Assembly: GCF_037201975.1 (NCBI RefSeq)
Contig: NZ_CP147520.1
Span: forward strand, 682,001-746,000
From: Streptomyces sp. TG1A-60
GTDB lineage: Bacteria; Actinomycetota; Actinomycetes; Streptomycetales; Streptomycetaceae
Direction of reading: 5' to 3'
DNA: 64,000 bases
Below, in pieces: positions 7,575-15,700 of this stretch. How positions within the stretch are numbered: the stretch's first letter is position 1; each line of letters opens with the position of its first letter. Under the pieces are notes generated by a model. The model saw only the letters and a list, made by a program, of their open reading frames with translations, was not told the origin of the DNA and ran no database searches. Made by a program: the position numbers and the translations under genes.

Positions 7575-9020
7575 CTAGACTCCGCCTGCGGTCAGCGGCA
7601 GCCGGACCGTGAACGTCGTCGCACCCGGCTCGCTGGTCAGGTCGATGGTGCCGCCGTGGGCGCGGACCAGGGAGTGGGCGACCGCGAGCCCCAGGCCGCT
7701 GCCGCCCCGGTCGCGGCTGCGGGCCTTGTCGACGCGGTAGAAGCGGTCGAAGACGCGTTCCTGGTCGTCCGCCGGGATACCGGGCCCGGAGTCGGTGATC
7801 CGCGCCTCGGCGGTGCCGGACTCGACGGACACCGCCAGGGAGACCTTCGTACCGGGCGGGGTGTGCACGGCGGCGTTGGTGAGGAGGTTGTCGAGGACCT
7901 GGCGGACGCGCAGGGGGTCGAGACGCAGCCGTACGGGGTCGGAGCCGGTCGCCACCGTCAGCGGATGGTCGGGGTGACCGGCCCGGAAGCCGTCCGCCGC
8001 CTGACAAGCCAGCTCCACCAGGTCGGCGTCCTCCAGCCGCAGCGGTGTCTCCACGTCGCCGGCGTCGAGGCGGGCGAGCATCAGCAGGTCGTCGAGGAGG
8101 ACGCCCATACGGGCGGCCTCGGCGCGCAGCCGGGCGAGGTGCTTGTCGCGTTCCTCGGGGCTGTGGGCGGCGGCGTACTGGAAGAGGTCGGCGTAGCCGC
8201 GTACCGACATCAGGGGCGTGCGCAGTTCGTGGGAGGCGTCGGCGACGAAGCGGCGCAGGCGCTGCTCGGCCTCGGTGCGGACGGCGAGCGCGTCGTCGAT
8301 GTGCTCCAGCATGGTGTTGAAGGCGGTGCGCAGTTCCTCGACCTCGGGGCCGCCGTCGCGGTTGTCGTGGCGCACCGACAGCCGCGCGGAGTCCGTCAGG
8401 TCGTGCGAGGTGATGCCGCGCGCGGTGTGCGCCATGTCGCCCAGCGGCTTCAGACCGCGCCGCAGCATCGCCCGGCCGAACACCACGAGCGCGAGCAGGG
8501 CGAGGGCGAAGGTGACGACCTGGACCGTGATCAGGCGGCCCACGGTGTCCTCGATGTCGTCCATGGGCGCGGCGCTGACCAGGACCACCCCGGGCTCGAC
8601 CTCGCAGGCCCGCAGCCGGTACCGACCCTCGCCCTTGAGGTGCTCGGTGCGCAGGACCTCCGTGTCCTGCGCGGCCCGGGCGCGGGCCACGAGGGTGAAG
8701 TCGTCGATGTCCTCGGGTATGTCGGCCGCGTCCTCGGGCTTGCGGAGTACGGGGGTGCCGCTCGACACGTCGTACACGGCGTAGTACCAGCGGTAGTACT
8801 TCTTGCCCTGGAGGGTGCCGTAGTGCGCGATGCTCTTGGACTGGGCGATCTGGGCCATCTTCAGCTGCTCGTTGAGCTGTGCCGACAGGTAGTCGCGCAT
8901 GGACATGGTCAGCGCGCTGCCGACGACGGCGAACACCACGAGCGCCAGGGCGCCGAGGCCGAGGGCCAGCCGGGTGCCGAGGCGCATACCGCGGTAGCTC
9001 TGCCTCAGTCGCACGACCAC
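7575..9020 (-). CDS. Two-component sensor histidine kinase (HAMP, HisKA, HATPase)
   Basis: 481 residues. Transmembrane helix 1 (about 17-39) and helix 2 (about 164-183) enclose an extracytoplasmic sensor region of some 125 residues. A HAMP linker follows to about 250, then the HisKA box FVADASHELRTPLMSVRGYADLF with phosphoacceptor His264, and a HATPase_c domain with LDNLLTNAAVHTPPG (N box), DSGPGIPADDQERVFDRFYR (G1/F) and GGSGLGLAV (G2). Translation starts inside the end of the response-regulator gene (overlap 9005-9020), so the pair is coupled. The divergent neighbour is a membrane flavocytochrome, hinting at a redox or metal signal, but no ligand can be read from the sequence. Confidence 0.92.
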   Translation of the reverse strand: MVVRLRQSYRGMRLGTRLALGLGALALVVFAVVGSALTMSMRDYLSAQLNEQLKMAQIAQSKSIAHYGTLQGKKYYRWYYAVYDVSSGTPVLRKPEDAADIPEDIDDFTLVARARAAQDTEVLRTEHLKGEGRYRLRACEVEPGVVLVSAAPMDDIEDTVGRLITVQVVTFALALLALVVFGRAMLRRGLKPLGDMAHTARGITSHDLTDSARLSVRHDNRDGGPEVEELRTAFNTMLEHIDDALAVRTEAEQRLRRFVADASHELRTPLMSVRGYADLFQYAAAHSPEERDKHLARLRAEAARMGVLLDDLLMLARLDAGDVETPLRLEDADLVELACQAADGFRAGHPDHPLTVATGSDPVRLRLDPLRVRQVLDNLLTNAAVHTPPGTKVSLAVSVESGTAEARITDSGPGIPADDQERVFDRFYRVDKARSRDRGGSGLGLAVAHSLVRAHGGTIDLTSEPGATTFTVRLPLTAGGV

Positions 9021-9706
9021 TCGGTGGCCTGCCGCAGCACATAGCCGAAGCCGCGCACGGTGTGGATGAGGGGTTCGCCGGTGTCGTCGAGCTTGCGGCG
9101 CAGCCGGCTGACGACCAGTTCGACGACGTTGGACCGGCCGCCGAAGCCGTACTCCCAGACGTGGTCGAGGATCTGCGCCTTGGTGAGGACGGTCGGGGAC
9201 TTGCGCATCAGGTAGCGCAGGACCTCGTACTCGGTGGGCGTGAGCGTGAGCTGTCTGTCGCCGCGGCGGACCTCTCGGGTGTCCTCGTCCATCGTCAGGT
9301 CCGCCACCCGGAGCACGGACCGCTGGAAGGCCGGCCCGGCACTGCGGCGCAGCACGGTGCGCAGCCGGGCCATCAGCTCCTCCACGGCGAAGGGCTTGAC
9401 GAGGTAGTCGTCGCCGCCCCGGGTGAGGCCGGCCACCCGGTCGGCAACGCCGTCACGGGCGGTCAGGAACACCACGGGCACCATCGTGCCGGACCGGCGC
9501 AGCCGGTCGAGCACGCCGAAGCCGTCCACGCCTGGCAGCATCAGGTCCAGGACCACGATGTCGGGACGGAACTCGGCCGCCTGCCTCAGCGCCTCCTCAC
9601 CGGAGTGTGCCGTGACCGCGTCCCAGCCCTCGTAGCGGGCGACGGTCGCCACGAGGTCCGCGATGGGCGGATCGTCGTCCACCACGAGAAGTCGCACTTT
9701 TTCCAC
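9005..9706 (-). CDS. OmpR/PhoB-family response regulator
   Basis: 233 residues from the GTG at 9706 (VEKVRLLVVDDD...). The receiver domain (1-120) has the acidic pair DDD, phosphorylatable Asp54 in DIVVLDLMLPG, the Thr in FLTARD and the Lys in YLVKPFA. The winged-helix output domain (about 135-230) includes LTLTPTEYEVLRYLM and RGFGYVLRQ. A longer start at GTG 9751 would add 15 residues of poor family fit; neither start has a clear Shine-Dalgarno sequence. Operon with the kinase downstream. The shared control region 9707-9854 faces the ferric-reductase-like gene, its probable target. Confidence 0.88.
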   Translation of the reverse strand: MEKVRLLVVDDDPPIADLVATVARYEGWDAVTAHSGEEALRQAAEFRPDIVVLDLMLPGVDGFGVLDRLRRSGTMVPVVFLTARDGVADRVAGLTRGGDDYLVKPFAVEELMARLRTVLRRSAGPAFQRSVLRVADLTMDEDTREVRRGDRQLTLTPTEYEVLRYLMRKSPTVLTKAQILDHVWEYGFGGRSNVVELVVSRLRRKLDDTGEPLIHTVRGFGYVLRQATEWSCD

Positions 9707-9854
9707 GTGCTCATACTGCGCCACCGATCGCTTCGCGCCATAACCGCTCACAGCTTGGTAACCGATCGATAAGAACTTGAAAGTTGTCCGACAGGAAAAC
9801 GACAGCTGTCACCGGACAAGCTCGTGTCCCGGACCCGATCAAGGAGCTCTCCAC

Positions 9855-11198
9855 GTGACCACTGTCCAACAGTCCCCCGCGGCGGTCAGCCGCTCGGGAG
9901 CGCGCCCCAAAGTGGTCGCCCGCACCGGTCTGTACACGGTGCTGGCGGCGAACGTGGCGGCGGTGGCCTACTTCTTCGTCCAGGCCGGCTTCGCCTCCAA
10001 CGCCCTCATCGTGCTGGGCCGGCTGACCGGCCTGTACGGAGCGCTCCTCATGGCCTTCCAGCTGCTGCTGGTGGCCCGGCTGCCGTGGCTCGACCGTCGC
10101 ATCGGGATGGACCGGCTGACCAGTTGGCACCGCTGGACCGGTTTCTCGGTGCTCTGGCTGCTGCTGGCGCACGTCGTGTTCATCAGCTTCGGCTACGCGC
10201 GGTTCTCGGACATGGATCCGGTCAGTCAGCTGGTCGACCTCGCCGAGACCGTCGAGGGCGTGCTGCGCGCGATCGCCGCGCTGGGGATCATCATCGTGAT
10301 CGGCGTGGTCTCGGCCCGCTTCGCCCGGCGCAGGCTCGCCTACGAGACCTGGCACTTCATCCACCTGTACACCTACGTCGCGGTGGTGCTGGCCTTCACC
10401 CACCAGGTCGCGGCCGGCACGTCGTTCGCCTCCTCGAAGACCGCGACGGTGTACTGGTACGTGCTGTGGGGCGTGGCCCTGGCCTCGGTGTTCGGGGGCC
10501 GACTGGCCCTTCCGCTGTGGCGGAACTGGCGCCACCGGCTGCGGGTCACGGCCGTCGTCCCCGAGGCGGACAACGTCGTGTCGATCTACATGACCGGCCG
10601 GGACCTGGACCGGATGCCCGCGCGGGCCGGCCAGTTCTTCCTGTGGCGCTTCCTGACCCGGGACCGCTGGTGGCAGGCCAACCCGTTCTCGCTGTCGGCC
10701 GCGCCCGACGGCAAGCAGCTGCGGCTGACCGCGAAGGCGGCCGGCGAGGGCTCCGCCGCCCTGCGGCACGTGAAGGTCGGCACCCGCGTCTTCGCCGAGG
10801 GACCCTACGGCGCCTTCACCGCGATGCACCGCACCCGGCCCGGGTCCGTGCTCATCGCCGGCGGCGTCGGCGTCACCCCCGTCCGGGCGCTGCTGGAGGA
10901 CATCCAGGGACACGCGGTGGTCATCTACCGGGTGGCCACGAACCAGGACGCCGTGCTCTACGACGAGCTCCAGCGGCTCGCCTTCGACAAGGGCGCCGAA
11001 CTGCACCTGGTGACCGGCCCGGTCAGCCCGGACAGGCTGGCGCCGCGCGAGCTGCTGCGGATGGTGCCGGACATCACCGACCGGGACGTCTTCCTGTGCG
11101 GGCCGCCGCCGATGATGAACGCGGTCCTGGTCAGCCTGCGCGAGCTGGACGTGCCCAAGCCGCAGATCCACTTCGAACGCTTCAGCCTGGCTGGATGA
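9855..11198 (+). CDS. Ferric-reductase-like transmembrane flavocytochrome (ferredoxin-NADP reductase type)
   Basis: 447 residues. The N-terminal half has about six membrane helices of the ferric reductase/NOX heme-binding type, with conserved histidines in SWHRWTGFSV, LLLAHVVFI, ETWHFIHLYTY and FTHQVA. The C-terminal half is a ferredoxin-reductase fold: FAD site WQANPFSLSAAP, NAD(P) site SVLIAGGVGVTPVRALLED and terminal DVFLCGPPPMMNAV. It should move electrons from NAD(P)H through FAD and two b-hemes across the membrane. GTG at 9855 follows AAGGAG (9841-9846). In related Streptomyces loci an FMN-binding protein and ApbE follow; here that partner is destroyed (see 11218). Confidence 0.88.
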   Translation: MTTVQQSPAAVSRSGARPKVVARTGLYTVLAANVAAVAYFFVQAGFASNALIVLGRLTGLYGALLMAFQLLLVARLPWLDRRIGMDRLTSWHRWTGFSVLWLLLAHVVFISFGYARFSDMDPVSQLVDLAETVEGVLRAIAALGIIIVIGVVSARFARRRLAYETWHFIHLYTYVAVVLAFTHQVAAGTSFASSKTATVYWYVLWGVALASVFGGRLALPLWRNWRHRLRVTAVVPEADNVVSIYMTGRDLDRMPARAGQFFLWRFLTRDRWWQANPFSLSAAPDGKQLRLTAKAAGEGSAALRHVKVGTRVFAEGPYGAFTAMHRTRPGSVLIAGGVGVTPVRALLEDIQGHAVVIYRVATNQDAVLYDELQRLAFDKGAELHLVTGPVSPDRLAPRELLRMVPDITDRDVFLCGPPPMMNAVLVSLRELDVPKPQIHFERFSLAG

Positions 11199-11217
11199 GG
11201 GACACGAGGACAGCACT

Positions 11218-11268
11218 GTGAAACGAGCCATACCCGCCCTGGTCCTCAGCGCCGCGTGCCGCGGGTAA
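11218..11268 (+). pseudogene. Remnant: first codons of an FMN-binding-domain protein gene
   Basis: GTG at 11218, 19 bases after the flavocytochrome stop, opens VKRAIPALVLSAA and then runs into CRG and a TAA at 11266. The peptide looks like the signal sequence of the FMN-binding (ApbE-substrate) protein that usually follows this flavocytochrome in Streptomyces. The match to the family breaks after about 13 codons, where sequence of another gene begins. Identification rests on position and the short signal-peptide-like start, so it is a family inference, not a proof. Confidence 0.5.
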
Positions 11269-11440
11269 CGGCGTACGCGGTCGTCGCCGGACTGCCGCCC
11301 GCCACCGGCCTCTGGGCGATGCTCCCGCCCTCGCCCCGTACCCCGTCCTCGGTTCCTCCCGCGTGCTGTCGATCGGTCCGGAGCAGACGGCCGCCCTGAT
11401 GACGGCGGCGGTGATCGGCCCGCTCGCGTCAGGGGTCCCG
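11256..11440 (+). pseudogene. Remnant of a SulP-family anion transporter
   Basis: From about 11256 the sequence reads VPRVTAYAVVAGLPPATGLWAMLPP, the strongly conserved first membrane segment of SulP transporters (compare IPQAMAYAxIAGLPPVxGLYA). After a 1-base shift near 11330 it continues LAPYPVLGSSRVLSIGPEQ and TAALMTAAVIGPLASG, the next SulP motif. It then stops matching near 11440 and the GNAT gene begins at 11555. About 60 codons of a protein of more than 480 survive. With the truncated FMN-binding gene this is a deletion scar. The rest of 11441-11554 holds nothing recognisable. Confidence 0.8.
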
Positions 11441-11554
11441 GCGGTAGGCCACACCGGCCGGCCGTGCCGACCCCGGTGCCACGGCCGGCGAATCCCGCTC
11501 CGCCGCCCGGAAATCCCGTTGCGGTCCGTGCCGTCGTCACCCGACAGTGGCCCC

Positions 11555-12532
11555 ATGACGAGCACGCACCCCACCCCGCTGCCGCCCGGCCTGACCGTAC
11601 GCCCAGCCACACTCGACGACGCGGAGGCGGTGTGCGCGCTGCTCAACGAGATCGATCTGCTGGAGATCGGCCGCGCCGAGACCGAACTGAGCGAGGTGCG
11701 GGCCGACCTGAAGCATCCCGAGGCGGACCTGGAGTGTGACTCCTGGCTGGTGTTCGACGGGCACCGGCTGGTGGCGTACGGGCTGCTGTGGGACGAGTCC
11801 GGCGGCGAGCGCATCGACATGGACCACTACACGCTGCCCGACCGGCCCCTGGGCGCGCTGCACCTGTTCGACCTGATGGAGGCGCGAGCGGCGGAGCGGG
11901 CGGCGGCCAACGGGGCGGACCGGGCCGCGGTGCACATGCACCTCAACATCGCGCCGACCATGGACCTGGACGCGCTGCGCGGGCGCGGCTGGCGCGCGGT
12001 CCGCCGTTACAACGTCATGGCCCGCCCCCTGTCCGCCGAGCCGCTGCCCACTCCCCCGCCCGGCGTCACCCTGCGCCCCTGTGTCGCCGAGCCGGACCGC
12101 CGGCAGGCCCACGCCCTGCTCCAGACGACCTTCACCGACCACTTCGACTTCCAGCCGCGCACGTACGAGCAGTGGCTGGACGACATCGACGCCGAGCACG
12201 TCGACTGGTCGCTGCTGTGGATCGCGCACGTCGACGGTCTCGGTGACGCGGCGGTACTGCGGTCCCGCAACGACCGCGCCGGCATGGCCTGGATCGCCAA
12301 CATCGGCGTACTGCGCGAGGCCCGTGGCCGAGGCCTCGGGAGTCTGCTGCTGCGTCACGCCTTCGGTCACTACGCGGCGATGGGCCGCGACCGCATCGGC
12401 CTCGGCGTGGACACCGACAACACCAGCGGCGCCCTCGCGCTCTACGAACGGCACGGCATGAAGCTCGACTTCGCGGTGGACACGTGGGAGCTGACACGCT
12501 CCGTGGGCGAGGCGGGCACGGCGGGCGAGTAG
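11555..12532 (+). CDS. GNAT-family N-acetyltransferase with two GNAT domains
   Basis: 325 residues. Two GCN5-related acetyltransferase modules are arranged in tandem: about 10-165 (LTVRPATLDDAEAVCALLNE ..., degenerate acetyl-CoA site) and about 170-315 (VTLRPCVAEPDRRQAHALLQ ...). The second has a clear acetyl-CoA loop VLREARGRGLGSLLLRHAF and the closing GVDTDNTSGALALYERHGM. Double-GNAT layout resembles mycothiol synthase MshD, but the sequence does not contain MshD hallmarks that I can recognise and such proteins are common in Streptomyces. ATG 11555 gives a normal GNAT start. Substrate unknown. Confidence 0.85.
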   Translation: MTSTHPTPLPPGLTVRPATLDDAEAVCALLNEIDLLEIGRAETELSEVRADLKHPEADLECDSWLVFDGHRLVAYGLLWDESGGERIDMDHYTLPDRPLGALHLFDLMEARAAERAAANGADRAAVHMHLNIAPTMDLDALRGRGWRAVRRYNVMARPLSAEPLPTPPPGVTLRPCVAEPDRRQAHALLQTTFTDHFDFQPRTYEQWLDDIDAEHVDWSLLWIAHVDGLGDAAVLRSRNDRAGMAWIANIGVLREARGRGLGSLLLRHAFGHYAAMGRDRIGLGVDTDNTSGALALYERHGMKLDFAVDTWELTRSVGEAGTAGE

Positions 12533-12571
12533 CGGAACTCCGGTTTCCGGAAAGAACGGACGTCGCGCGTT

Positions 12572-12630
12572 CGACCCGTCGGACATTGTTCGAAACCTCT
12601 TGACGCCCCACCACACGTCGATTGACACTC
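12572..12630 (+). promoter_or_regulatory. Candidate promoter region of the GH43 gene
   Basis: The gap 12533-12768 is relatively AT-richer and holds two -35-like TTGAC boxes (12600-12604 and 12622-12626, the second TTGACA) downstream of an ATTGTTCGAAAC stretch that could be a sugar-regulator site. No convincing -10 is seen, so this is only a suggestion. Confidence 0.25.
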
Positions 12631-12768
12631 TCGCAACACGACGTCACACGGCCGAAACGACGGGGCGCCCAGGGCGAGGGGCCCCGCCCCCTCCGGCGCG
12701 CGCCCCCCTTGGCTTCCGCTCCACCGCCCACCCCTTCATCAGCCGTGCTCTCAGCAGGGATACTCGAC

Positions 12769-15700
12769 ATGACGTACATCGCACGTCTGCGCGGCGGCGC
12801 GAGACGCTGGGCGGGTCCGCTCGCCGGACTGACCGCCGCGTCGCTGCTCCTGGGCCTCGCCGGGCCCGCCGCGCCCGCCTTCGCCGCCGGCGACGCGAAC
12901 CTCACCGACGGCCTGGCCCTCTGGTACAAACTCGACGCCGCCTCCGGCACCACGGTCGCCGACGCCTCGGGCAACGGCCGCGACGGCACGGTCAACGGTA
13001 CCGCCGGCTGGTCGGGCGCCGACGGCCGGGGACTCGCCTTCAACGGCTCCGACACCTACATCAAGGTGCCGGACAACGTCATGAAGGGCATGAACTCGAT
13101 CAGCGTGTCGATGGACGTGCTGGTCGACTCCACCCAGGCCACCCCGTACTTCATCTACGGCTTCGGCAACACCAGCGGCGGCAACGGCAACGGGTATCTC
13201 TTCACCACCGGCAACTCCTACCGGACCTCCGTCGCGACGGGCAACTGGTCGACCGAGCAGACCACCAGGCCCTCGGACTCCCACAACCTGACCCGCGGGG
13301 TGTGGAAGCAGATCACGTACACCCAGACGGGCAACACCGGTGTGCTGTACGAGGACGGGGTGGAGGTCGGCCGCAACACGTCGGTCACCACCGCCCCGGG
13401 CGCGATCGGCTCCGGTACGACGACCGCCAACTACATAGGCAGGTCGGTCTACTCCGGCGACAAGCTCTTCAAGGGCAGCATCCGTGACTTCCGGGTGTAC
13501 GACCGGGCACTCGCCGGTGCCGAGGTCGAGGAGCTGTCACTCCCCGTGGCCGAGCAGGGCGTCGCCGACGACAAGGCGGCCCTCGGCCTGGGCGACACCA
13601 GCAAGGTGACCGCCGATCTGGACCTGCCGAAGACCGGCACGGCCGGCGGTTCCTCCATCAGCTGGAAGAGCGACAACGCCGACGTGGTCTCGGACTCCGG
13701 CGCGGTGACCCGCCCCGCCGCCGGTGAGCCGGACGGCCACGCGACGCTGACGGCGACCCTGAAGAAGGGCACCGTCAGCGACACCAAGACCTTCGAGGTC
13801 ACGGTCCTGCCCGCGCTGGGCGACGCGTCCGCCGCCGAACAGGCCGCCGAGGCGCTGACCGTGCACAACCTCGACGACGTCCGCGGCAACCTCACGCTCC
13901 CCACCGAGGGCGTCCTGGGCACGAAGGTCGCCTGGTCGTCGGCGAAGCCGGACGTCGTCTCGGCCCAGGGCGTGGTGCACCGTCCCGCACACGGCGACGG
14001 CGCCACCACGGTCGAGCTGACCGCGACCGTCACCAAGGGCGACGCGAAGGCCACCCGCGACCTCACGGCCAAGGTGCCCGAACTGCCCGCGAAGCAGGCC
14101 TACAAGGGCTACATGTTCAGCTACTTCACCGGCGAGGGCACCTCCAACGGCGAGCAGGTGTACGCGGCCCTCAGCAAGGGCAACGACCCTTTGAAGTGGC
14201 GGGAGTTGAACGACGGCAAGCCCGTCCTGACCTCCACGCTCGGTGAGAAGGGTCTGCGCGACCCGTTCATCATCCGCTCCCCGGAGGGCGACAAGTTCTA
14301 CCAGATCGCCACCGACCTCAGGATCTACGGCAACGGCGACTGGGACGCCTCCCAGCGCACCGGCAGCAAGTCGATCATGGTCTGGGAGTCCACCGACCTG
14401 GTGAACTGGACGAACCAGCGCCTGGTGAAGGTCTCCCCCGACGCGGCAGGCAACACCTGGGCCCCGGAGGCCTACTACGACGAGCAGCTCGGCGCGTACG
14501 TCGTCTTCTGGGCGTCGAAGCTGTACGACAACGAGGCCCACTCCGGCAACACGTACAACCGAATGATGTACGCGACCACCCGCGACTTCCACACCTTCAG
14601 CGAGCCCAAGATCTGGGTCGACCGCGGCTACTCGGTCATCGACTCCACGGTCATCCAGCACGACGGCACGTACTTCCGGCTCTCCAAGGACGAGCGGAAC
14701 AACACCTCCTCCACGCCCAACAGCAAGTTCATCTTCGAGGAGAAGAGCGACTCCCTGCGGAACCTCTCCTGGGACGCCGTCGCCGAGGGCATCGGCAAGG
14801 GCGAGATGAGCGCCGCCGAGGGCCCGCTGGTGTTCAAGTCGAACACCGAGGAGAAGTGGTACGCGTTCCTCGACGAGTTCGGCGGGCGCGGCTACATCCC
14901 CTTCGAGACGACGGACCTGGCCTCCGGCCAGTGGACCCCGTCCAGCGACTACGACCTCCCGGCCAAGCCCCGGCACGGCACCGTGCTCCCGGTCACCCAG
15001 GCCGAGTACGACCGGCTGCTGAAGACCTACCAGCCGGACCAGATCGTCGCGAGCGTCGAGGACGTCAGGGTCGAGACGCGCATCGGTGACGTCCCCGTCC
15101 TGCCGGCCACCGTCATCGCGGAGTTCGCCGACGGCGCCCGGCGGCCCGTCGCCGTCACCTGGGCGGACGTCCCGGAGTCGGAGTACGCTCAGGCCGGCAC
15201 CTTCACGGTCGAGGGCAGCCTGCCGGGCGACGCGGCGATGGAGGTCCGCGCCGAGGTCACGGTCTCCGCGCAGGGCCCGGACGTCCCGGCCGGCCTGCTT
15301 GTGCACTACGGATTCGACGAGACCGGCGGTAACATCGCCCGTGACTCCAGTGGCCGCGGCTATCACGGCACCTACGTCCGTACGCCCGGCTTCGGGACCG
15401 GTGTGGACGGCGGCTCGTTCAAGATGTCCGGCGGTGCCGGTACCTCGACGACCTCGCCGTACGTCAAGATCCCGAACGGTGTGCTGAAGAACGCGGACAG
15501 CGTCACCGTCTCCACGTACGCGAAGTGGAAGGGCGGCGACAACTGGCAGTGGCTGTTCGGTCTCGGCCCGGACAGCGACAAGTACCTCTTCGCCAGCCCG
15601 TCGAACGGTTCCTCGTCGCTCTACTCGGCCATCACCACGGCGAGTTGGGGCGCGGAGAAGAAGCTGTCGAGCGGTTCGAAGCTCGCTGTCGGCAAGTGGC

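Noticed and set aside
11555..12532. Assignment of the double-GNAT protein as mycothiol synthase MshD
   Set aside because: The two-domain layout fits, but specific MshD features were not recognised and such proteins are common in Streptomyces.
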